Assembly (NCBI RefSeq): GCF_910594005.1
Contig: NC_057827.1
Location: 2,728,001-2,792,000, forward strand
Origin: Cervus elaphus
Taxonomy: Eukaryota; Chordata; Mammalia; Artiodactyla; Cervidae
Length of the DNA stretch: 64,000 bases
Reading direction: 5' to 3'
The notes below the pieces were generated by a model. That model worked only from the letters and a program-made list of their open reading frames with translations, was not told where the DNA came from and did not search any database. The stretch's first letter is position 1. Each line of letters begins with the position of its first letter. Positions 24,372 through 35,511 of the stretch are shown in pieces. The position numbers and the translations under genes are program-made.

Positions 24372-25961
24372 TTGGTCCACGGAGCTCTTTCGTGTTGCTA
24401 CAGTGACCTCAGGATCCCTCTAGCCTTGAAACAGTGTTCTTGGGGCTTCTCTGGAGTGCCATCAAGGAAATCAAGGATCCTTTCATGTGTGATGTGCAAC
24501 ACGGAAGTGCTCTGCACGCAGTGCAGGGGAATCGGGCCTCATCTCGCGGCGAGAGGGAAGTCTCATGGTTTTTCTCGAGTTGCGGCGGGAACCTGGGGTA
24601 TATTCTCGAGTTACGACGGGGATGGCCCTTCCACACACGTGTTTGTTCAGCAACGTCAGGACTCCTGCCTAGTTGCAAGGGACAACTCGGGATTCTCCTT
24701 GAGGATTGGCAGGGCAATTGGTACGCCTCTCCAGCTGAGGCGGGAGACCAAGGGTCCCTTTCCACGTGCCACAGGAATCCTGGGACTCCTATCAAGTTTC
24801 ACGAGGAGTCAGGCATCGTCTCCTTTGGAGGCACTGTTGTCCGCGTACCTCTGGAGTTTTCAAAGGATGTGAGGCCTCTGGTCGCCATGAAGTGGGGAAC
24901 TAGGTCTTTCTCTGTGGTCTCCACAGGGGATTCAGACATCCTTTCATCTTGGGAGATGCAAGACGAGCCTGCATTCAAGTCACTGCAGGGATATCCGGCG
25001 TTATTTCCCATCAGGGCATCGCAGTGTCCATTACACTTGAGGCCGCAAACTCAGGGTCCTTCTCACATAGCTAGAGCTGAGAGAAGCCTCCTCTTGAGGT
25101 GCTTGTGGTAAGGTGGTATTCCTCTGGAGTCGAAGCCAGGGACTAACCTCTCATCTCGAGTTGGTTTTTGGTCCACGGAGCTCTTTCGTGTTGCTACAGT
25201 GACCTCAGGATCCCTCTAGCCTTGAAACAGTGTTCTTGGGGTTTCTCTGGAGTGCCATCAAGGAAATCAAGGCTCCTTTCATGTGTGATGTGAAACAAGG
25301 AATTGCTCTGCACGCAGTGCAGGGGAATCGGGCCTCATCTCGCGGCGAGGGGGAAGTCTCATGGTTTTTCTCGAGTTGCGGCGGGAACCTGGGGTATATT
25401 CTCGAGTTACGACGGGGATGGCCCTTCCACCAAGTGTTTGTCAGCGACGTCAGGGCTCCTGCCTAGTTGCGAGGGACAACTCGGGATTCTCCTCGAGGCT
25501 TGGCAGGGCAATTGGGACGCCTCTCCAGCTGAGGCTGGAGACCAATGGTCCCTTTCGACATGCCACAGGAATCCTTGGACTCCTATCAAGTTTCACGAGG
25601 AGTCAGGCATCGTCTCCTTTGGAGGCACTGATCTCCGCGTACCTCTGGAGTTTTCAAAGGATGTGAGGCCTCCGGTCGCGATGAGGTGGGGAACTAGGTC
25701 TTTCTCTGTGGTCTCCACAGGGGATTCAGACATCCTTTCGTCTTGGGAGATGCAAGACGAGCCTGCATTCAAGTCACTGCAGGGATATCCGGCCTTATTT
25801 CGAGTCAGGGCGTCGCGGTGTCCATCCCACTTGAGACCGCAAACTCAGGGTCCCTCTCACATACCTAGAGCTGAAAGAAGCCTCCTCTTGAGGTGCTTGT
25901 GGTAAGGTGGTATTCCTCTGGAGTCGAAGCCAGGGACTAACCTCTCATCTCGAGTTGATTT
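24372..25961. repeat. Two-unit higher-order repeat, copy 2 (units 31-32)
   Basis: Unit 32 is nearly identical to unit 30. Unit 31 matches unit 29 only in its second part. Its first part, up to GCGAGAGGGAAGTC near 24560, has TTGGGGCTTCTCTGG, CAAGGATCCTTTC and ACGGAAGTGCTCTG, which are the markers of unit 33 (25962). From CACACACGTGTTTGTTCAGC near 24640 onward it follows unit 29. Unit 31 is therefore a hybrid with an exchange point between about 24,560 and 24,640. Confidence 0.9.
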
Positions 25962-27553
25962 TTGGTCCACGGAGCTCTTTCGTGTTGCTACAGTGACCTC
26001 AGGATCCCTCTAGCCTTGAAACAGTGTTCTTGGGGCTTCTCTGGAGTGCCATCAAGGAAATCAAGGATCCTTTCATGTGTGATGTGCAACACGGAAGTGC
26101 TCTGCACGCAGTGCAGGGGAATCGGGCCTCATCTCGCGGCGAGAGGGAAGTCTCATGGTTTTTCTCGAGTTGCGGCGGGAACCTGGGGTATATTCTCGAG
26201 TTACGACGGGGATGGCCCTTCCACCCACATGTTTGTTCAGCGACGTCAGGACTCCTGCCTAGTTGCGAGGGACAACTCGGGATTCTCCTCGAGGCTTGGC
26301 AGGGCAGTTGGGACGCCTCTCCAGCTGAGGCGGGAGAACAAGGGTCCCTTTCCACGTGCCACAGGAATCCTGGGACTCCTATCATGTTTCACGAGGAGTC
26401 AGGCATCGTCTCCTTTGGAGGCACTGATCTCCGCGTACCTCTGGAGTTTTCAAAGGATGTGAGGCCTCCGGTCGCGATGAGGTGGGGAACTAGGTCTTTC
26501 TCTGTGGTCTCCACAGGGGAATCAGACATCCTTTCGTCTTGGGAGATGCAAGACGAGCCTGCATTCAACTCACTGCAGGGATATCCGGCCTTATTTCGAG
26601 TCAGGGCATCGCGGTTTCCATTCCACTTGAGGCCACAAACTCAGGGTCCCTCTCACATAGCTAGAGCTGAGAGAAGCCTCCTCTTGAGGTGCTTGTGGTA
26701 AGGTGGTATTCCTCTGGAGTCGAAGCCAGGGACTAACCTCTCATCTCGAGTTGATTTTTGGGCCACAGAGCTCTTTCGTGTTGCTACAGTGACATCAGGA
26801 TCCCTCTATCCTTGAAACAGTGTTCTTGGAGTTTCTCTGGAGTGCCATCAAGGAAATCAAGGCTCCTTTCATGTGTGATGTGCAACCTGGAATTGCTCTG
26901 CACGCAGTGCAGGGAAATCGGGCCTCATCTCGCTGCGAGGGGGGAGTCTCATGGTTTTTCTCGAGTTGCGGCGGGAACCTGGGGTATAATCTCGAGTTAC
27001 GACGGGGATGGCCCTTCCACACAAGTGTTTGTTCAGCGACGGCAGGACTCCTGCCTAGTTGCGAGGGGAAACTCAGGATTCTCCTCGAGGCTTGGCAGGG
27101 CAATTTGGACGCCTCTCCAGCTGAGGCAGGAGACCAAGGGTCCCTTTCCACGTGCCACAGGAATCCTGGGACTCCTATCAAGTTTCATGAGGAGTCAGGC
27201 ATCGTCTCCTTTGGAGGCACTGATCTCTGCATACCTCTGGAATTTTCAAAGGATGTGAGGCCTCCGGTCGCGATGAGGTGGGGAACTAGGTCTTTCTCTG
27301 TGGTCTCCACAGGGGATTCAGACATGATTTCGTCTTGGGAGATGCAAGACGAGCCTGCATTCAAGTCACTGCAGGGATATCCGGCCTTATTTCGAGTCAG
27401 GGCATCGCGGTGTCCATTCCACTTGAGGCCGCAAAATCAGGGTCCCTCTCACATACCTAGAGCTGAGAGAAGCCTCCTCTTGAGGTGCTTGTGGTAAGGA
27501 GGTATTCCTCTGGAGTCGAAGCCAGGGACTACCCTCTCATCTCGAGTTGATTT
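25962..27553. repeat. Two-unit block B (units 33-34), copy 1
   Basis: Unit 33 has TTGGGGCTTCTCTGG, CCCACATGTTTG (first E-box lost), GGGCAGTTGGG, GAGAACAAGGG and TATCATGTTTCACG. Unit 34 has TTCTTGGAGTTTCTC, GCAACCTGGAATTGC, CACACAAGTGTTTG, GAGGCAGGAGACC and CAGACATGATTTCG. The same two subtypes stand side by side again at 33920-35511. Single relatives of unit 34 are units 21 (16417) and 28 (21987); a further relative of unit 33 is unit 37 (29145). Confidence 0.85.
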
Positions 27554-30500
27554 TTGGTCCACGGAGCTCTTTCGTGTTGCTACAGTGACCTCAGGATCCC
27601 TCTAGAATTGAAACAGTGTTCTTGGGGTTTCTCTGGAGTGCCATCAAGGAAATCAAGGCTCCTTTCATGTGTGATGTGCAACACGGAATTGCTCTGCACG
27701 CAGTGCAGGGGAATCGGGCCTCATCTAGCGGCGAGGGGTAAGTCTCATGGTTTTTCTCGAGTTGCGGCGGGAACCTGGGGTATATTCTCGAATTACGACG
27801 GGGATGGCCCTTCCACACACGTGTTTGTTCAGCAACGTCAGGACTCCTGCCTAGTTGCAAGGGACAACTCGGGATTTTCCTCGAGGATTGGCAGGGCAAT
27901 TGGTACGCCTCTCCAGCTGAGGCGGGAGACCAAGGGTCCCTTTCCACGTGCCACAGAAATCCTGGGACTCCTATCAAGTTTCACGAGGAGTCAGGCATCG
28001 TCTCCTTTGGAGGCACTGTTGTCCGCGTACCTCTGGAGTTTTCAAAGGATGTGAGGCCTCCGGTCGCCATGAAGTGGGGAACTAGGTCTTTCTCTGTGGT
28101 CTCCACAGGGGATTCAGACATCCTTTCATCTTGGGAGATGCAAGACGAGCCTGCATTCAAGTCACTGCAGGGATATCCGGCGTTATTTCCCGTCAGGGCA
28201 TCGCAGTGTCCATTCCACTTGAGGCCGTAAACTCAGGGTCCTTCTCACATAGCTAGAGCTGAGAGAAGCCTCCTCTTGAGGTGCTTGTGGTAAGGTGGTA
28301 TTCCTCTGGAGTCGAAGCCAGGGACTAACCTCTCATCTCGAGTTGGTTTTTGGTCCACGGAGCTCTTTCGTGTTGCTACAGTGACCTCAGGATCCCTCTA
28401 GCCTTGAAACAGTGTTCTTGGGGTTTCTCTGGAGTGCCATCAAGGAAATCAAGGCTCCTTTCATGTGTGATGTGAAACAAGGAATTGCTCTGCACGCAGT
28501 GCAGGGGAATCGGGCCTCATCTCGCGGTGAGGGGGAAGTCTCATGGTTTTTCTCGAGTTGCGGCGGGAACCTGGGGTATATTCTCGAGTTACGACGGGGA
28601 TGGCCCTTCCACCAAGTGTTTCTTCAGCGACGTCAGGACTCCTGCCTAGTTGCGAGGGACAACTCGGGATTCTCCTCGAGGCTTGGCAGGGCAATTGGGA
28701 CGCCTCTCCAGCTGAGGCGGGAGACCAATGGTCCCTTTCGACATGCCACAGGAATCCTTGGACTCCTATCAAGTTTCACGAGGAGTCAGGCATCGTCTCC
28801 TTTGGAGGCACTGATCTCCGCGTACCTCTGGAGTTTTCAAAGGATGTGAGGCCTCCGGTCGCCATGAGGTGGGGAACTAGGTCTTTCTCTGTGGTCTCCA
28901 CAGGGGATTCAGACATCCTTTCGTCTTGGGAGATGCAAGACGAGCCTGCATTCAAGTCACTGCAGGGATATCCGGCCTTATTTCGAGTCAGGGCGTCGCG
29001 GTGTCCATCCCACTTGAGGCCGCAAACTCAGGGTCCCTCTCACATACCTAGAGCTGAGAGAAGCCTCCTCTTGAGGTGCTTGTGGTAAGGTGGTATTCCT
29101 CTGGAGTCGAAGCCAGGGACTAACCTCTCATCTCGAGTTGATTTTTGGTCCACGGAGCTCTTTCGTGTTGCTACAGTGACCTCAGGATCCCTCTAGCCTT
29201 GAAACAGTGTTCTTGGGGCTTCTCTGGAGTGCCATCAAGGAAATCAAGGATCCTTTCATGTGTGATGTGCAACACGGAAGTGTTCTGCACGCAGTGCAGG
29301 GGAATCGGGCCTCATCTCGCGGCGAGAGGGAAGTCTCATGGTTTTTCTCGAGTTGCGGCGGGAACCTGGGGTATATTCTCGAGTCACGACGGGGATGGCC
29401 CTTCCACCCACATGTTTGTTCAGCGACGTCAGGACTCCTGCCTAGTTGCGAGGGACAACTCGGGATTCTCCTCGAGGCTTGGCAGGGCAGTTGGGACGCC
29501 TCTCCAGCTGAGGCGGGAGAACAAGGGTCCCTTTCCACGTGCCACAGGAATCCTGGGACTCCTATCATGTTTCACGAGGAGTCAGGCATCGTCTCCTTTG
29601 GAGGCACTGATCTCCGCGTACCTCTGGAGTTTTCAAAGGATGTGAGGCCTCCGGTCGCGATGAGGTGGGGAACTAGGTCTTTCTCTGTGGTCTCCACAGG
29701 GGATTCAGACATCCTTTCGTCTTGGGAGATGCAAGACGAGCCTGCATTCAAGTCACTGCAGAGATATCCGGCCTTATTTCGAGTCAGGGCATCGCGGTAT
29801 CCATTCCACTTGAGGCCGCAAACTCAGGATCCCTTTCACATAGCTAGAGCTGAGAGAAGCCTCCTCTTGAGGTGCTTGTGGTTAGGTGGTATTCCTCTGG
29901 AGTCGAAGCCAGGGACTAACCTCTCATCTCAAGTTGATTTTTGGTCCACGGAGCTCTTTCGTGTTGCTACAGTGACCTCAGGGTCCCTCTAGCCTTGAAA
30001 CAGTGTTCTTGGGGTTTCAATGGAGTGCCATCAAGGAAATTAAGGCTCTTTTCATGTGTGATGTGCAAGACGGAATTGCTCTGCACGCAGTGCAGGGGAA
30101 TCGGGCCTCATCTCTCGTCGAGGGGGAAGTCTCATGGTTTTTCTCGAGTTGCGGCGGAAACCTGGGGTATATTCTCGAGTTACTACGGGGATGGCCCGTC
30201 CACACATGTGTTTGTTCAGCGACGGCAGGACTCCTGCTTAGTTGCGAGGGACAACTCGGGATTCTCCTCGAGGCTTGGCAGTGCAATTGGGACGCCTCTC
30301 CAGCTGAGGCGGGAGACCAAGGCTCCCTTTACACGTGCCACAGGAATCCTGGGACTCCTATCAAGTTTCACGAGGAGTCAGGCATCGTCTCCTTTGGAGG
30401 CACTGATCTCCGCGTACCTCTGGAGTTTTCAAAGAATGTGAGGCCTCCGGTCGCCATGAGGTGGGGAACTAGGTCTTTCTCTGTGGTCTCCACAGGGGAT

Positions 30501-31531
30501 TCAGACATCCTTTCGTCTTGGGAGATGCAAGACGAGCCTGCATTCAAGTCAATGCAGGGATATCCGGCGTTATTTCCCGTCAGGGCATCGCAGTGTCCAT
30601 TGCACTTGAGGCCGCAAACTCAGGGTCCTTCTCACATAGCTAGAGCTGAGAGAAGCCTCCTCTTGAGGTGCTTGTGGTAAGGTGGTATTCCTCTGGAGTC
30701 GAAGCCAGGGACTAACCTCTCATCTCGAGTTGATTTTTGGTCCACGGAGCTCTTTTGTGTGGCTACAGTGACCTCAGGATCCCTCTAGCCTTGAAACAGT
30801 GTTCTTGGGGTTTCTCTGAAGTGCCATCAAGGAAATCAAGGCTCCTTTCATGTGTGATGTGCAACACGGAACTGCTCTGCACGCAGTGCAGGGGAATCGG
30901 GCCTCATCTCGCGGCGAGGGGGAAGTCTCATGGTTTTTCTCGAGTTGCGGCGGGAACCTGGGGTATATTCTCGAGTTACGATGGGGATGGCCCTTCCACC
31001 AAGTGTTTCTTCAGCGACGTCAGGACTCCTGCCTAGTTGCGAGGGACAACTCGGGATTCTCCTCGAGGCTTGGCAGGGCAATTGGGACGCCTCTCCAGCT
31101 GAGGCGGGAGACCAAGTGTCCCTTTCCACGTGCCACAGGATTCCTGGGACTCCTATCAAGTTTCACGAGGAGTCAGGCATCGTCTCCTTTGGAGGCACTG
31201 ATCTCCGCGTACCTCTGGAGTTTTCAAAGGATGTGAGGCCTCCGGTCACGATGAGGTGGGGAACTAGGTCTTTCTCTGTGGTCTCCACAGGGGATTCAGA
31301 CATCCTTTCGTCTTGGGAGATGCAAGACGAGCCTGCATTCAAGTCACTGCAGGGATATCCGGCATTATTTCGAGTCAGCGCATCGCGGTGTCCATTCCAC
31401 TTGTGGCCGCAAACTCAGGGTCCCTCTCACATACCTAGAGCTGAGAGAAGCCTCTTCTTGAGGTGCTTGTGGTAAGGTGGTATTCCTCTGGAGTCGAAGC
31501 CAGGGACTAACCTCTCATCTCGAGTTAATTT
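27554..31531. repeat. Units 35-39, mixed subtypes
   Basis: Unit 35 (27554) is of the unit 29 type (TCAGCAACGTCAGG, CACTGTTGTCC). Unit 36 (28350) is of the unit 30 type but with GTGTTTCTTCAGCG. Unit 37 (29145) is of the unit 33 type in its 5' part and then follows the end of unit 15. Unit 38 is the twin of unit 16. Unit 39 (30737) mixes a 5' part like unit 27 (TTTTGTGTGGCTACAG) with CCACCAAGTGTTTC from the unit 36 type. The order of subtypes has been shuffled by exchange, not generated by one clean duplication. Confidence 0.8.
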
Positions 31532-33919
31532 TTGGTCCACGGAGCTCTTTCGTGTTCCTACAGTGACCTCAGGATCCGTCTAGCCTTGAAACAGTGTTCT
31601 TGGGGTTTCTCTGGAGTGCCATCAAGGAAATCAAGGCTCCTTTCATGTGTGATGTGCAACACGGAATTGCTCTGCACGCAGAGCAGGGGAATCGGGCCTC
31701 ATCTCGCGGCGAGGGGGAAGACTCATGGTTTTTCTCGAGTTGCGGCGGGAAGCTGGGGTATATTCTCGAGTTACGACGGGGATGGCCCTTCCACACGCGT
31801 GTTTGTTCAGCGACGTCAGGACTCCTGCCTAGTTGCGAGGGACAACTCGGGATTCTCCTCGAGGCTTGGCAAGGGAATTTGGACGCCTCTCCAGCTGAGG
31901 CGGGAGACCAAGGGTCCCTTTCCACTTGCCACAGGAATCCTGGGACTCCTATCAAGTTTCACGAGGAGTCAGGCATCGTCTCCTTTGGAGGCACTGATCT
32001 CCGCGTACCTCTGGAGTTTTCAAAGGATGTGAGGCCTCCGGTCGCGATGAGGTGGGGAACTAGGTCTTTCTCTGTGGTCTCCACAGGGGATTCAGACATC
32101 CTTTCATCTTGGGAGATCCAAGACGAGCCTGCATTCAAGTCACTGCAGGGATATCCGGCGTTATTTCGCGTCAGGGCATCGCAGTGTCCATTCCACTTGA
32201 GGCCGCAAAATCATGGTCCCTCTCACATACCTAGAGCTGAGAGAAGCCTCCTCTTGAGGTGCTTGTGGTAAGATGGTATTCCTCTGGAGTCGAAGCCAGG
32301 GACTAACCTCTCATCTCGAGCTGAATTTTGGGCAAAGGAGCTCTTCCGTGTTGCTACAGTGACCTCAGGATCCCTCTAGCCTTGAAACAGTGTTCTTGGG
32401 GTTTCTCTGGAGTGCCATCAAGGAAATCAAGGCTCCTTCCATGTTTGATGTGCAACACGGAATTGCTTTGAATGCAGTGCAGGGGAATCGGGCCTCATTT
32501 TGCGGCGAGGGGGAAGTCTCATGGTTTTTCTCGAGTTGCGGCGGGAACCTGGGGTATATTCTCGAGTTACGACGGGGATGGCCCTTCCACCCACGTGTTT
32601 GTTCAGCGACGTCAGGACTCCTGCCTAGTTGCGAGGGACAACTCGGGATTCTCCTCGAGGCTTGGCAGGGCAATTGGAACGCCTCTCCAGCTGAGGCGGG
32701 AGACCAAGGGTCCCTTTCCACGTGCCACAGGAATCCTGGGACTCCTATCAAGTTTCACGAGGAGTCAGGCATCGTCTCCTTTCGAGGCACTAATCTCAGT
32801 GTACCTCTGGAATTTTCAAAGTATGTGAGGCCTCTGGTCGCAAAGAAGTGGGGAACTAGGTCTTTCTCTGTGGTCTCCACAGGGGATTCAGACATCCTTT
32901 CGTCTTGGGAGATGCAAGACGAGCCTGCATTCAAGTCACTGCAGGGATATCCGGCCTTATTTCGAGCCAGGGCATCGCGGTGTCCATTCCACTTGAGGCC
33001 ACAAACTCAGGGTCGCTCTCACATACTTAGAGCTGAGAGAAGCCTCCTCTTGAGGTGCTTGTGGTAAGGTGGTATTCCTCTGGAGTCGAAGCCAGGGACT
33101 AACCTCTCATCTCGAGTTGATTTTTGGTCCACGGAGCTCTTTCGTGTTGCTACAGTGACCTCAGGATCCCTCTAGCCTTGAAACAGTGTTCTTGGGGTTT
33201 CTCTGGAGTGCCATCAAGGATATCAAGGCTCCTTCCATGTGTGATGTGCAACACTGAATTGCTCTGCACGCAGTGCAGGGGAATCGGACCTCATCTCGCG
33301 GCGAGGGGGAAGTCTCATGGTTTTTCTCGAGTTGCGGCGGGAACCTGGGGTATACTCTCGAGTTACGACGGGGATGGCCATTCCACCCACGTGTTTGTTC
33401 AGTGACGTCAGGACTCCTGCCCAATTGCGAGGGACAACTCGGGATTCTCCTCAAGGCTTGGCAGGGCAATTGGGACGCCTCTCCAGCTGAGGCGGGAGAC
33501 CAAGGGTCCCTTTCCACGTGCCACAGGAATCCTGGGACTCCTATCAAGTTTCACGAGGAGTCAGGAATCGTCTTCTTTGGAGGCACTGATCTCCGCGTAC
33601 CTCTGGAGTTTTCAAAGGATGTTAGGCCTCCGGTCGCCATGAGGTGTGGAACTAGGTCTTTCTCTGTGGTCTCCACAGGGGATTCAGACATCCTTTCGTC
33701 TTGGGAGATGCAAGACGAGCCTGCATTCAAGTCACTGTAGGGATATCCGGCCTTATTTCGAGTCAGGGCGTCGCGGTGTCCATCCCACTTGAGGCCGCAA
33801 ACTCAGGGTCCCTCTCACATACCTAGAGCTGAAAGAAGCCTCCTCTTGAGGTGCTTGTGGTAAGGTGGTATTCCTCTGGAGTCGAAGCCAGGGACTAACC
33901 TCTCATCTCGAGTTGATTT
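31532..33919. repeat. Three-unit block A (units 40-42), copy 2
   Basis: This is the partner of 17213-19599. It keeps the same order of subtype markers with scattered differences. For example, unit 41 starts AGCTGAATTTTGGGCAAAGG, a private change. Unit 40 has GGCAAGGGAATTTGG instead of GGCAGGGCAATTGG. The match fades in the 3' part of unit 42, which ends with CCATCCCACTTGAGG as in the subtype of units 30, 32 and 36, suggesting an exchange point near 33,740. Confidence 0.85.
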
Positions 33920-35511
33920 TTGGTCCACGGAGCTCTTTCGTGTTGCTACAGTGACCTCAGGATCCCTCTAGCCTTGAAACAGTGTTCTTGGGGCTTCTCT
34001 GGAGTGCCATCAAGGAAATCAAGGATCCTTTCATGTGTGATGTGCAACACGGAAGTGCTCTGCACGCAGTGCAGGGGAATCGGGCCTCATCTCGCGGCGA
34101 GGGGGAAGTCTCATGGTTTTTCTCGAGTTGCGGCGGGAACCTGGGGTATATTCTCGAGTTACGACGGGGATGGCCCTTCCACCCACATGTTTGTTCAGCG
34201 ACGTCAGGACTCCTGCCTAGTTGCGAGGGACAACTCGGGATTCTCCTCGAGGCTTGGCAGGGCAGTTGGGACGCCTCTCCAGCTGAGGCGGGAGAACAAG
34301 GGTCCCTTTCCACGTGCCACAGGAATCCTGGGACTCCTATCATGTTTCACGAGGAGTCAGGCATCGTCTCCTTTGGAGGCACTGATCTCCGCGTACCTCT
34401 GGAGTTTTCAAAGGATGTGAGGCCTCCGGTCGCGATGAGGTGGGGAACTAGGTCTTTCTCTGTGGTCTCCACAGGGGAATCAGACATCCTTTCGTCTTGG
34501 GAGATGCAAGACGAGCCTGCATTCAAGTCACTGCAGGGATATCCGGCCTTATTTCGAGTCAGGGCATCGCGGTTTCCATTCCACTTGAGGCCACAAACTC
34601 AGGGTCCCTCTCACATAGCTAGAGCTGAGAGAAGCCTCCTCTTGAGGTGCTTGTGGTAAGGTGGTATTCCTCTGGAGTCGAAGCCAGGGACTAACCTCTC
34701 ATCTCGAGTTGATTTTTGGTCCACGGAGCTCTTTCGTGTTGCTACAGTGACATCAGGATCCCTCTATCCTTGAAACAGTGTTCTTGGAGTTTCTCTGTAG
34801 TGCCATCAAGGAAATCAAGGCTCCTTTCATGTGTGATGTGCAACCTGGAATTGCTCTGCATGCAGTGCAGGGGAATCGGGCCTCATCTCGCGGCGAGGGG
34901 GAAGTCTCATGGTTTTTCTCGAGTTGCGGCGGGAACCTGGGGTATATTCTCGAGTTACGACGGGGATGGCCCTTCCACACAAGTGTTTGTTCAGCGACGG
35001 CAGGACTCCTGCCTAGTTGCGAGGGGAAACTCAGGATTCTCCTCGAGGCTTGGCAGGGCAATTTGGACGCCTCTCCAGCTGAGGCAGGAGACCAAGGGTC
35101 CCTTTCCACGTGCCACAGGAATCCTGGGACTCCTATCAAGTTTCACGAGGAGTCAGGCATCGTCTCCTTTGGAGGCACTGATCTCTGCATACCTCTGGAA
35201 TTTTCAAAGGATGTGAGGCCTCCTGTCGCGATGAGGTGGGGAACTAGGTCTTTCTCTGTGGTCTCCACAGGGGATTCAGACATGATTTCGTCTTGGGAGA
35301 TGCAAGACGAGCCTGCATTCAAGTCACTGCAGGGATATCCGGCCTTATTTCGAGTCAGGGCATCGCGGTGTCCATTCCACTTGAGGCCGCAAATTCAGGG
35401 TCCCTCTCACATACCTAGAGCTGAGAGAAGCCTCCTCTTGAGGTGCTTGTGGTAAGGTGGTATTCCTCTGGAGTCGAAGCCAGGGACTAACCTCTCATCT
35501 CGAGTTGGTTT
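33920..35511. repeat. Two-unit block B (units 43-44), copy 2
   Basis: This is the partner of 25962-27553, ten units (7958 bp) upstream, with the same marker sets in the same order. Unit 43 has GCGAGGGGGAAGTC where units 31, 33 and 37 have GCGAGAGGGAAGTC. Unit 44 has TCTCTGTAGTGCC instead of TCTCTGGAGTGCC. It is followed by unit 45, which resembles unit 36 rather than unit 35. Confidence 0.85.
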
